A DNA stretch of 58,938 nt from Candidatus Heimdallarchaeota archaeon (lineage in GTDB: Archaea; Asgardarchaeota; Heimdallarchaeia; Heimdallarchaeales; Kariarchaeaceae). Where the stretch lies: the NCBI GenBank assembly GCA_015523565.1, contig WAKA01000122.1, positions 1 through 58,938 on the forward strand, given 5' to 3'. Positions 18,854 through 28,232 of the stretch are shown one piece after another; within the stretch, counting starts at the first letter, position 1; every line of letters begins with the position of its first letter. The position numbers and the translations under genes were made by a program. The notes under the pieces are model-generated. The model was not told the DNA's origin. It ran no database searches and worked only from the letters and a program-made list of their open reading frames with translations.

Positions 18854-21220
18854 TTAAGTAAATAAGATGCAATCGCCAATAGTAGCCAAAGCAGGACAAA
18901 GTTTATGCTTATATTTTCGATGGACTGTCAAGATAGGTTCAATATCGACAAACAATGCAATAAGATTTATTTCAGCCAATGGAGTCAAATCAAGGGTTTC
19001 GAACCGATTATCAGTTAAATCCAAACTTTCAAGATCTATACCATTTAAGGGAGTAAGGTCTAAATATTCAAGAAGATTGCCCTTTAGGGTCAAAAATCTT
19101 AGGTTTTTAAGATAATGAAGGGGGGAAAGGTCTATATATTTAAGAAAATTGTCATTAAGATATAGGTCTTCCAAATTCAGTAATTTGCTCAAAGGACTCA
19201 AATCAATTTTTGTCAGCAGATTTTCCTGCAAATGAATTGATTGCAGGGACATACAACCAGACAAGGGATTCAGGTCTATACTCGTCAATTCATTTTTACT
19301 CAAGTAAAGTGATGTAAGAGTATGATGGTTGGTCAATGGTGACAAATCAATTGATTTTAGTTTATTCCCATGCAATGAAAGTGTAGCAAGATTTTTACAG
19401 GAACTTAGACTGGAGATATCTACAAAATGAAGGTTATTGTCATCCAAATTAAGTTCCTTAAGCTCATGTGTTTCTTGTAAGGGTTCTAAATCAATGGAAC
19501 TAAGGAAATTATCATTCAAAAAGAGGAATTCAATGGACGTAAGGTAAGTAAGCGGCTTTAAATCTATTTCTGAAAGAAGATTGCTTGACAATGAAAGTAA
19601 TTTTAAATTTGGAAATTTCATCAAGGTTGTAAGATTGATTTTTGACAAAAGATTATTGCTAAGATAAAATTTTTCCAGATTTGTCAAATACATAGTGTCT
19701 GGAATTTCAATTGTTTCAATCTTGTTGTTGGAAAAGTCAAGAACTCTAAGAAATTCATGGTTGGTAAGGGGTTCCAAATCTACTTTTGTCAGTTCATTTT
19801 CAGAACAAATAAGTCGTTCAAGAATAATAATATCACGGAGGGGTTCCAAATCCAATTCACGCAAATAGTTTGAACGTACATTCAATTGTGTCAGGGAAGT
19901 GAATTGCAATGGTTCAAGATCAAGGGAGAAAAGCTCGTTTTCATAAAGGAAAAGTTCCTCCAAGTTTTCACATTCTTCCAATGGGGTAAGGTCTATTGTC
20001 GTTAATTTGTTTGAATGCAATGCAAGAACCTTTAAATTCAGTTTTTCTGCCAATGGGCTTAAATCAAGGCTGGAAAGTTCATTTTCAGATAAATAAAGTA
20101 TTTCAAGGTCTTCCGAATTGGATAATGGTCTTAAATCCAATTTCTTGAGTTGGTTTTTATGAAGATAAAGAGAATTAAGGTTTAATTCCTCCAATGGAGA
20201 AAGATCTATTGCCATAAGTTTATTTGAGTAGGCAGATATCTTTTTTAGGTTTTTACTATTCTTAAGAGGGCTCAAATCAAGAGTTTCTAGACTGTTTTTA
20301 TAAAGGTAGAGTTCTTCAAGACCGATACAATCACTTAATGGAGAAAGATCAATTTTTGTGATTTTCGTTTCATTAATTGCCAGCAAATTAAGATTGTGGG
20401 CGATTTTTAGAAATCCCAAGTCAACTTTGGTAAGTGGATTGCTTCCGAGCCATAATTTTCTCAAATTTGCACATTTTTTTAATGGAGAAAGATTGACTTT
20501 TTCGAGCTTGTTTTCTGAAATGTTCAGGGTCTCCAATGACGTCCAATTTGCAAGACTTGTAAAATCAATACGTGTAAGAAGATTATTCCCTAAGTTCAAA
20601 TATTTTAATTTTGTACAATCCTTCAAAGGAGTCAAATCTATCGTTAAAATTTGATTTGAATTCAATCCAAGAATTTCCAGTTCCTTGAGTGATTGAAGTG
20701 GTTTGAGATTGACGTTAAACAGGAAATTATGTGAAATAACAAAGATCTTCAAGTTCGGGAAATTCTTCAGTGTTTCAAAGTTAAAATGGGAGATTTCATT
20801 ATGATCAAGCCAAATTTCCTGAAGTGTATCAGAATTATATTTAATCGGGAAAGCAACATCAGTCAACTTATTCCGTGAAAGTACAAGTTTTTTCAGGTTT
20901 TTTAGTTTCTCTATGCCATTGAAATCTATGTAAGACAAACCATTCTTGTCAATCCAGACAACTTCAAGTGTCGGGGCATATGCAAGTTGTTCAAATGAAA
21001 GAGAAAAAAGGTGATTTCCACTAAGCTTTAAATATTTGAGGGAGGACATTTCTTTTAACGATTCAAAAGAAAGTGAAATGAGATTGAAATTTGAAAGATC
21101 CAAGGCCTCTGCATCTGGATCCACTTCAAAAGCAATGGATTTTCCTTCAAGTTCAGATCCAGTGAAAGTGACCATAAGCAAATCTTGATTGGAATAGCTA
21201 TAAAGATTCTGGATTGCCAA
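18854..21220 (-). CDS. Leucine-rich repeat protein (~30 LRRs), no signal peptide
   Basis: Consensus LxxLxLxxNxLxxIDLSPLxxxxN repeated ~30 times with mostly 24-residue period (a few 23). Confidence 0.92.
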   Translation of the reverse strand: MAIQNLYSYSNQDLLMVTFTGSELEGKSIAFEVDPDAEALDLSNFNLISLSFESLKEMSSLKYLKLSGNHLFSLSFEQLAYAPTLEVVWIDKNGLSYIDFNGIEKLKNLKKLVLSRNKLTDVAFPIKYNSDTLQEIWLDHNEISHFNFETLKNFPNLKIFVISHNFLFNVNLKPLQSLKELEILGLNSNQILTIDLTPLKDCTKLKYLNLGNNLLTRIDFTSLANWTSLETLNISENKLEKVNLSPLKKCANLRKLWLGSNPLTKVDLGFLKIAHNLNLLAINETKITKIDLSPLSDCIGLEELYLYKNSLETLDLSPLKNSKNLKKISAYSNKLMAIDLSPLEELNLNSLYLHKNQLKKLDLRPLSNSEDLEILYLSENELSSLDLSPLAEKLNLKVLALHSNKLTTIDLTPLEECENLEELFLYENELFSLDLEPLQFTSLTQLNVRSNYLRELDLEPLRDIIILERLICSENELTKVDLEPLTNHEFLRVLDFSNNKIETIEIPDTMYLTNLEKFYLSNNLLSKINLTTLMKFPNLKLLSLSSNLLSEIDLKPLTYLTSIEFLFLNDNFLSSIDLEPLQETHELKELNLDDNNLHFVDISSLSSCKNLATLSLHGNKLKSIDLSPLTNHHTLTSLYLSKNELTSIDLNPLSGCMSLQSIHLQENLLTKIDLSPLSKLLNLEDLYLNDNFLKYIDLSPLHYLKNLRFLTLKGNLLEYLDLTPLNGIDLESLDLTDNRFETLDLTPLAEINLIALFVDIEPILTVHRKYKHKLCPALATIGDCILFT
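18950..21110 (-). repeat. ~72-bp LRR-coding tandem repeat array
   Basis: Periodic IDLxPL-coding blocks every ~72 bp through the CDS. Confidence 0.85.
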
Positions 21221-21223
21221 ATT

Positions 21224-22147
21224 TTACTTGTAAACATCAAAATCCTCATGAAGTTTTTTTAGAAAAACAGGCGCGTGATATGTTGCCAACACTTGGATTA
21301 CAAGTGCAGGTATTGGTTTAAAACGTTCCATAAAATAAGTATAAGTGTCCAAATTGATTTCATCAGGCAATGAATATAAATCATGGAGCACCTCAGTAAT
21401 AAAAATATCGTATATCGGATAAGTGTAGATTCTAGCGCAGTATGTCATTAAAGCTCTAGCCATAAACTCTTTAATACCAGGCATATACCTGAGTTTTTTG
21501 AATCCTCTTTCAGGAACAGGATAATAAGTAAATATTTCAGCATCTTCAATTGCCTGTACAGAGTTATAAAAATGCGTTACATTCCCTTTTACACCAAATT
21601 TTCTCCAGTCATCAATGCTAATGGCAAGCAATGTTTCCCTCGAGGGAAATGAAAAACGTTTGGAATTCCAAGAAAGTCTATTTCCGTAAGTTTCCATGAA
21701 TTTTTTCATTAGAATATAGTTTTTGGGAACAGGGAAGTATTTTGAAAAAAGGATTTGCATGAATGCCTCATCAAAATTTGAATTGGCAAATAACCTGAAT
21801 CCAGGAACACTGAACAATGCTTTTTTGAAAACAGGGTCTTTTGCAGCAATTACTTTTAACGGTCTGAGATTTTCTTCCAATCCCAATTCAAATTTCAATC
21901 GTTCACGGATTTCCTTGATTTCCTTTTCATTCAACGCCTCTTCAGAGTGAACACGAACAGACATTTCAGTTGAAGGTCGAACTGGTTGGTAAACAATAGC
22001 ATTGCATACTTTACCAGTATAAAGATTAAAAACACGATCCCATTGGTCTGATCCCATTGGAGTATATACAAAGAGATATGGTTTGAAAATACCTATATCT
22101 ATTGGAATCGTTGTTTCCAAAGTGAATTCTTCTGTAAAGATTGCCAT
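21224..22147 (-). CDS. Divergent AlkA-like HhH-GPD DNA glycosylase
   Basis: LKVIAAKDPVFKKALFSVPGFRLFANSNFDEAFMQILFSKYFPV..FSFPSRETLLAISIDDWRKFGV..KLRYMPGIKEFMARALMTYCARIYTYPIYDIFITEVL matches AlkA-family layout, with Asp after the HhH-like segment. Confidence 0.6.
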   Translation of the reverse strand: MAIFTEEFTLETTIPIDIGIFKPYLFVYTPMGSDQWDRVFNLYTGKVCNAIVYQPVRPSTEMSVRVHSEEALNEKEIKEIRERLKFELGLEENLRPLKVIAAKDPVFKKALFSVPGFRLFANSNFDEAFMQILFSKYFPVPKNYILMKKFMETYGNRLSWNSKRFSFPSRETLLAISIDDWRKFGVKGNVTHFYNSVQAIEDAEIFTYYPVPERGFKKLRYMPGIKEFMARALMTYCARIYTYPIYDIFITEVLHDLYSLPDEINLDTYTYFMERFKPIPALVIQVLATYHAPVFLKKLHEDFDVYK

Positions 22148-22190
22148 GTATCCTGATTTAATAGTTTAGAGAAGGTAAATTTTAAGCTTG

Positions 22191-23117
22191 TTATTCTTTT
22201 TCTTCTTTGAGCAAGCCGTGGTTGATAAGCATCTTGAATTCTTCGAAACCCAATCGTTCTCCAGCCTCGTATTTCTTTTTCACAAGTGTTGCCTTTAGCA
22301 GGGTTTCTTCCTCTTGTTTCTTCTTCAGGTCTTGTTGTTCTTTTCTCTTTTCCTTGCTTGTCTTTTCGCCAAGCTCTTTCCTAATTGCATCAGCCTCTTT
22401 CGTGACTTTGTTGATTTCAGCCCTGATTTCACGGATCTTATCATACATTTCTTGGACGAGCCTATGTTGTTCATCAGCCAATTTCTTGTATTCATTGGAC
22501 TCGTTAAGCAGTTCAATCATTCGGTCATGATGTTTCTGGGATTGTTCGGCAAGCTTTGTCACTTTTTTGTGATGGGCTCGTGCATTGTTTCGATGCATTC
22601 TCAGCCTTTGTTGGATGGCACGCATTTCTCCTTTCAGCTCGGTAGCGCTAGCCATGGTTTCAAGTTTGGTATAAAGGTTTTCCAATTCCTTTATGTATTC
22701 TTTTTCCTCCTCTTTCGTAAGGTCAGGCTTTGTCTCCATCTCAAGTTCAATCTTGTTGATTTTATCCATGATTCGCTTTGTTTGATTGCGTCCTGCCTTG
22801 CTAAGGGAGATACCCTTTTCTTCCATTTGTTTTTCCAAGGCTTCAAGCTCAGCAAGCGCTTTTGCCGCATCTTCTTTACTCATATCACGTAAGGCCTTTT
22901 CAAGTTTCACTTCCTCATTGATTTTGTCTCGTTCCTCACGTTCTTTCTGAGCGGCCAAGAATGCCTCTTTTGCCTTAGTATTATATTCTGTTCTCTTTTC
23001 ACGGTATTCAGCTCGCTTAGCTTCGTATTCTCTTACTTCATTGATTAATGCCTTGCGCTTTTCTCTCAATTCATTGAGCAGTGTTCTTTCTTTTTTGATG
23101 TCCATTGTGGCTGACAA
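22191..23117 (-). CDS. Conserved archaeal coiled-coil protein
   Basis: Charged coiled coil throughout (LNELREKRKALINEVREYEAKRAEYREKR...), C-terminal short globular tail GERLGFEEFKMLINHGLL. Confidence 0.75.
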   Translation of the reverse strand: MSATMDIKKERTLLNELREKRKALINEVREYEAKRAEYREKRTEYNTKAKEAFLAAQKEREERDKINEEVKLEKALRDMSKEDAAKALAELEALEKQMEEKGISLSKAGRNQTKRIMDKINKIELEMETKPDLTKEEEKEYIKELENLYTKLETMASATELKGEMRAIQQRLRMHRNNARAHHKKVTKLAEQSQKHHDRMIELLNESNEYKKLADEQHRLVQEMYDKIREIRAEINKVTKEADAIRKELGEKTSKEKRKEQQDLKKKQEEETLLKATLVKKKYEAGERLGFEEFKMLINHGLLKEEKE

Positions 23118-23447
23118 AATTATTCACCCTTAAAAAGCCATGTACAGTTGGATTCAATTCGGCAATAGCATCTCTGGTTGAATTTAATAGAATGCCGAGT
23201 TGAAACCCACATACTATAATTGCGTATTAATTGGTTTAATATAAACAAGTCGATATAAAACAGATAGATGATTCAGATTTTCCTATCAGACTTTCAATTG
23301 TGCATTCGACACATCATTGGAGGTTATTTCCCACAAATATGTGTGGACAGACAATACAATCTAAGAGAAAATTGTTTCATCACTCAGCTTAAATCAATTC
23401 CCTTTAGCATAATTGATAAAAACTTCAAATAATATGACAATCCATAA

Positions 23448-24578
23448 ATGTCACGAAAATTAATTTTTAGCTCAGAATCTGTTACAGAAGGTCATCCAGA
23501 TAAAATTGCAGATCAAATATCTGACGCAGTGTTGGATGCAATGTTGAAAGACGATCCAGATTCTCGCGTTGCATGTGAAACATTTGTAACAACAGGGATG
23601 ATTCTTATTGGTGGCGAGATTTCTACGGATACTTATGTAAACCTTAACCATTTGGCCAGAGAAGTGGCAAAGGATATAGGATATGTGCATCCAGACATGG
23701 GATTTTATTATAAGGACATTACAGTCCTCAATGTCATACATGAACAGTCGGTAGATATTGCACAGGGAGTAGTAAAGCCAACTCCAGAAGAACAGGGAGC
23801 TGGTGACCAAGGCATTATGTTTGGTTACGCCATTGACCATACAGAAACCCTAATGCCAGTGCCTATCACATTAGCCCATGGTTTGACAAAAGGAATGGCT
23901 GAGTTAAGAAAATCAAAGAAAATTGAGTATTTGCGTCCAGACGGAAAATCTCAAGTTGCTATGAAATATGAAGACGGAAAACCAATAGAGGCAGTCAAAA
24001 TTGTAATTGCGGCACAACATGAAGAGGGGGTTTCACAGGAAAAGATTAAGGAAGATCTTACAGAATATCTTATCAAGCCCGTCCTTGGAGAGTATTATAG
24101 TGATAACACAGAAGTGATTGTAAATGGAACAGGCAAATTTGTCATTGGAGGCCCTCACGGGGATGCAGGACTGACTGGACGAAAAATTATTGTGGATACC
24201 TATGGAGGGGCAGGATATCATGGAGGAGGAGCATTTTCTGGAAAAGATCCCTCAAAGGTAGATAGATCGGGATCCTATGTTGCAAGATATATTGCCAAGA
24301 ATATTGTTGATGCAGGATATGCAAGTGAAGTGAATGTCCAAATTGCCTATTCAATAGGAGTTCCTGAGCCATTTTCATTCTATGTGGATACAAAGGGTAC
24401 AGGGACAATCCCTGATGAGGAAATTGAAAAGAAGGTATTGAAAGAGATAGACTTGAGACCAGGATTGATAATTGAAAGATTGAACCTGAAACGACCCATT
24501 TATAGATCAACGGCAACATATGGGCATTTTGGAAGAGAAGACTTGGACGTAAGTTGGGAAAAACGAGATCTCTTTTAA
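23448..24578 (+). CDS. metK: S-adenosylmethionine synthetase, bacterial/eukaryotic-type MetK
   Basis: FSSESVTEGHPDKIADQISDAVLDAML, GAGDQGIMFGYA, FVIGGPHGDAGLTGRKIIVDTYGG, GGGAFSGKDPSKVDRS. Confidence 0.95.
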   Translation: MSRKLIFSSESVTEGHPDKIADQISDAVLDAMLKDDPDSRVACETFVTTGMILIGGEISTDTYVNLNHLAREVAKDIGYVHPDMGFYYKDITVLNVIHEQSVDIAQGVVKPTPEEQGAGDQGIMFGYAIDHTETLMPVPITLAHGLTKGMAELRKSKKIEYLRPDGKSQVAMKYEDGKPIEAVKIVIAAQHEEGVSQEKIKEDLTEYLIKPVLGEYYSDNTEVIVNGTGKFVIGGPHGDAGLTGRKIIVDTYGGAGYHGGGAFSGKDPSKVDRSGSYVARYIAKNIVDAGYASEVNVQIAYSIGVPEPFSFYVDTKGTGTIPDEEIEKKVLKEIDLRPGLIIERLNLKRPIYRSTATYGHFGREDLDVSWEKRDLF

Positions 24579-25885
24579 GGAGAAATCCTGTTCAACATTC
24601 TTGGATAAAGTGTAGCCTCACGGATATGGTCAAGTCCAAGTATCCATTGAACAAAACGTTCCAATCCAAGACCAAAACCGCTGTGTGGAACAGAACCATA
24701 TTTCCTTAGGTCCATGTACCAATAATAATCATCAGGATTGAGAGGTGGATCCATACTTTTCATTCTTTCTAGCATACTTTCAATATCTGTTTCCCTTTCT
24801 CCAGATCCAATAATCTCCCCTAGACCCGGAAATATGAAATCCGCAGAATTTGTTACTTCGGGGTTTTTCTCGTTGATTTTATGATAGAACGGTTTCATTT
24901 TTGTTGGGAAATGACAGAGAATAATTGGAACACCAAAATGTTCAACTAGAGTTCGTTCAGGAGCATCGGAGATATCTTCACCATATTCTATTTCAATGCC
25001 TTTCTCCTTAAGAATTTCAAGTGCCTCTTTATAAGTCACTCTCGGAAAGGGTTTTGTTGGGATTTCCAAATTCCTTCCAAACAAATCAAGAAGTTCCTTG
25101 TCATTTTCCTTGACTTTCTTCAATACATAGATGATATAATCTTCAAGATAATCAAGAAGCCCTTCAAAATCCATGAATGCATATTCGCCTTCTACATGTG
25201 TATATTCTGTGAGATGTCTGCGAGTCCTGCTTTTCTCAGCACGATAAGAGGGTAAGATACAGAAAACATCCCTTAGAGAAAAGATTGCAGTTTCAAGATA
25301 AAGTTGGGAGGATTGAGTAAGATAGGCTTTCCTATTGAAATACTGAATTTCAAATAGTTCTGCACCACCCTCTGCTTGAGCCTCAACGATTGTAGGGGGG
25401 GTAACTTCAACAGCACCCCTTGAATTGAAAAATTCTCTGGAATATTGAAGAACCTTTGCACGCAATCGAAGAATGGAGGATGTTCTGGGGCCTCGAATTA
25501 CAATATGGCGTTTTGAAAGTTTTGTGTCAGCACCCGCATCGGGAGGGACAAGCTGATCAAATTCTTCAGCAGAAGGATGAAGAATTTCAATTGTCTTTAC
25601 AAGCAATTCAAATCCATATTTTGCTCGTTTATCTTCCTTTAGTTCTCCTTTGGCAAATAATGATGCACCCCTATAAAGACCCGCCACATCTGAGAAATCT
25701 GGTGACTCAAGAACATTTTTTTTGACGGTCAACTGCAAGGTTTTATAGGTACTTCCATCAAACATCTCTATGAAAATCAGTTTCCCCTGTTTTCGGATTT
25801 GCCATATCCAACCTGCAATGACTATTTCTTTGCCAACATGCTTATCTAAGTCAACAATTTTAACTAAATTGCTTGGAATTGCCAT
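24575..25885 (-). CDS. asnS: Asparaginyl-tRNA synthetase (class IIb; AspRS/AsnRS family)
   Basis: N-terminal OB fold; TPPTIVEAQAEGGAELFEIQYFNRKAYLTQSSQLYLETAIFSLRDVFCILPSYRAEKSRTRRHLTEYTHVEGE; SGFGLGLERFVQWILGLDHIREATLYPR. Confidence 0.88.
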   Translation of the reverse strand: MAIPSNLVKIVDLDKHVGKEIVIAGWIWQIRKQGKLIFIEMFDGSTYKTLQLTVKKNVLESPDFSDVAGLYRGASLFAKGELKEDKRAKYGFELLVKTIEILHPSAEEFDQLVPPDAGADTKLSKRHIVIRGPRTSSILRLRAKVLQYSREFFNSRGAVEVTPPTIVEAQAEGGAELFEIQYFNRKAYLTQSSQLYLETAIFSLRDVFCILPSYRAEKSRTRRHLTEYTHVEGEYAFMDFEGLLDYLEDYIIYVLKKVKENDKELLDLFGRNLEIPTKPFPRVTYKEALEILKEKGIEIEYGEDISDAPERTLVEHFGVPIILCHFPTKMKPFYHKINEKNPEVTNSADFIFPGLGEIIGSGERETDIESMLERMKSMDPPLNPDDYYWYMDLRKYGSVPHSGFGLGLERFVQWILGLDHIREATLYPRMLNRISP

Positions 25886-25971
25886 TTTTTGATCTAAGTT
25901 GCAGAGAATTCTAATACCTATTAAAGTGTCGGTATGAATTGCAATCGGTTTTAAATAATCTTTTACAGATT

Positions 25972-26259
25972 TTAAGAGGCAGGTTCAGAAACCTCTATTT
26001 TTTCCAATTCATCAACATCCCAGACTTCAGGAGGTGGTGTGACAATCAAGGTAAATCCTATCCAAGCAGTAATAGCCAAAACACCAATGGTCATTACAAG
26101 AACTGGAATTGCAAGTGCCCAATAAACTGTGGTTTGGGTAAATACCAGATTTGGATCTGTTGATGTCAACGGGATAACAACACCGAAATAGATTTCAGCC
26201 ACAATCAGTGCAATGCTTACAAGTGTAAGGATAAATCCGATAATTTTATCGTTGCTCAT
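25972..26259 (-). CDS. Small two-TM membrane protein
   Basis: 95-aa ORF with two long hydrophobic helices (IIGFILTLVSIALIVAEIYFGVVIPL; TVYWALAIPVLVMTIGVLAITAWIGFTLIV). Confidence 0.55.
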   Translation of the reverse strand: MSNDKIIGFILTLVSIALIVAEIYFGVVIPLTSTDPNLVFTQTTVYWALAIPVLVMTIGVLAITAWIGFTLIVTPPPEVWDVDELEKIEVSEPAS

Positions 26260-26342
26260 ATGACGAATGTCGAGAGTAAGAATAAATAGATTACTCTATT
26301 GAATGAAAAAATAGCATTATTCATTGAACAATTGTAGGATAC

Positions 26343-28232
26343 TTAGTTAGTGATTTCAGAAAGAGTAATTTGATTGTTGACCAACCGGTAGTATGCACCT
26401 TTTTGACGGATCAGTTCATCATGCGTTCCAACTTCCACAATTTTTCCCTTGTCAATAACAACAATCTGGTCAGCATCCCTGATTGTAGATAATCTATGGG
26501 CTATGACAAAAGCAGTTCTGCCCTTTAAAATGTGTTTCATTGATTGCTGGATTTTCATTTCAGTAAAAATATCGATATTTGAGGTTGCCTCATCAAGGAT
26601 AACTACAGTAGGGTCTGCAAGCAAAACTGCAGCAAAGATTATCAGTTGACGTTGACCGATTGAAAGACGACCTCCTCTCTCTTGTAAAGGAGTATCCAAC
26701 CCATTTTCCATTGTTTCAACAAACTCTTTCAATCCAACAAGATCTAGAACCCTCCACATTTCATCCTCACTTGCCAATGGATTTCCCAATTTCAGATTTT
26801 CACGGATACTGCCTGAAAACAAGAAGAAATCTTGGGGAACTGCAACAACCTGTTCACGTATTGATGGAAGTGAGAATTTTGTCACCTCGTAATCATCAAT
26901 CAAAAGATGACCCTTTTTTATTGGATAAAGTCTTGACAGAATATTGATGATTGTTGTCTTTCCTGCACCTGTATGACCTACAATCGCAATTTTTTTGCCC
27001 GCAGGGACATGAAGGTTAAAGTTTTCATAAATGGGATTGTTTTCCTCATATTCAAAGGTAATATCTTGAAAATGCACTTCACCCTTTGTTGGAGGGAGAT
27101 TGGGATGATCAAGGTTCCATGGCACTTTTGTTGGAGTTTCCAAAAGAGCTTTCACTCTTTCAGCACCAGTAAGGGCATCTTGCAGTTGCTCATAAAAATT
27201 TCCCAGTATAACAACAGGTCTGAAAAGGATTGAGTTATAGTTAATGTATGCAATTAAAGTGCCAATAGTAATTGCTCCAGCAATAACCTTGAGACCACCA
27301 ACAAAAAAGATAGTGGCAACAGCTATACTTGAGAAATACATCATCGAAGGGAAGAAAAATGCATTGATATCAACTGCCCGCTGTTGGGCAATCCTTCGAC
27401 CGTCATTGATGGATCTAAAAATTTCAATGTTCACATCTTCTCTACTCAATCCTTTCGTTACTTTAATACCCGCGATAGATTCAGCAAGTGAAGCCATTAG
27501 TATCGAATTTCTTCTTCTTGCCTCCTTTCTTCGAGGACGGGAATATTTCCTTGCACGCCTACCCAAAAAGAAAACTGGCATCATCAGGAAAATGGAGACA
27601 ATGGCAAGCTGAACATCCAGTTGAAAAACAATTAGTAGGACAGCAACCACCGTAATGAGATTGACAATATTTTGAACAACTGCGCCGCCAATGAATTCCC
27701 AAACGGCGGCAACATCAGACGTGACCCTGCTCATGATCCGTCCTACCTCATTCTTATCATGATAGGTCATATCCAGTTCCTGTAAGTGCACAAAAAGGTC
27801 GTATCGAAGTTGGTTTGTTGACTTTAGGCCAACAGCACCAATGATGGTCCTTTGACGATATGTTGTAAAGAAGACCATTGCTTGGGTAAACAAATAAGCC
27901 AATGAAAGTATGGCAACTTGGAACCATAGTTTCTCCATATTGGGGAACAATTTTTCCATGATGGCCACGAATGGCTCTGCAATATACCTATCCGCGAATT
28001 CAAACCCAAACACTGCGTCAATGACCTTTTTTTGAAATGTATCAACAGCCCTTAAAATCAGTAATGGACCCAATACTGTGAAAAAAGAATAGAAAACCAT
28101 GTAGACAATTGTTTCAAAAATTTCCTTTTTGTATGGCTTAGCATAGTCATACATGAATTTATAGAGTTCCCAGTCGGAATATCCAAAATCACCCTTTTGT
28201 GTCTCTTTCTCGGCATCTGTATGTATACTCAT
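26343..28232 (-). CDS. ABC exporter half-transporter (permease-ATPase), canonical catalytic Glu
   Basis: Six-TM domain; Walker A GHTGAGKTT; signature LSIGQRQL; Walker B VVILDEATSNID. Confidence 0.93.
   Translation of the reverse strand: MSIHTDAEKETQKGDFGYSDWELYKFMYDYAKPYKKEIFETIVYMVFYSFFTVLGPLLILRAVDTFQKKVIDAVFGFEFADRYIAEPFVAIMEKLFPNMEKLWFQVAILSLAYLFTQAMVFFTTYRQRTIIGAVGLKSTNQLRYDLFVHLQELDMTYHDKNEVGRIMSRVTSDVAAVWEFIGGAVVQNIVNLITVVAVLLIVFQLDVQLAIVSIFLMMPVFFLGRRARKYSRPRRKEARRRNSILMASLAESIAGIKVTKGLSREDVNIEIFRSINDGRRIAQQRAVDINAFFFPSMMYFSSIAVATIFFVGGLKVIAGAITIGTLIAYINYNSILFRPVVILGNFYEQLQDALTGAERVKALLETPTKVPWNLDHPNLPPTKGEVHFQDITFEYEENNPIYENFNLHVPAGKKIAIVGHTGAGKTTIINILSRLYPIKKGHLLIDDYEVTKFSLPSIREQVVAVPQDFFLFSGSIRENLKLGNPLASEDEMWRVLDLVGLKEFVETMENGLDTPLQERGGRLSIGQRQLIIFAAVLLADPTVVILDEATSNIDIFTEMKIQQSMKHILKGRTAFVIAHRLSTIRDADQIVVIDKGKIVEVGTHDELIRQKGAYYRLVNNQITLSEITN

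Noticed and set aside
18950-21110. CRISPR-like array suggested by regular ~72-bp repetition
   Set aside because: Repeats are diverged, continuous and in frame, encoding LRR units; no identical repeats with unique spacers.
22314-22892. 192-aa + strand ORF opposite the coiled-coil gene
   Set aside because: Phe/Leu-rich translation is the expected antisense of a Lys/Glu-rich coiled coil.
23118-23447. SAM riboswitch upstream of metK
   Set aside because: No recognisable SAM-I/II/III core, and these riboswitches are bacterial; reported only as an unexplained structured region.
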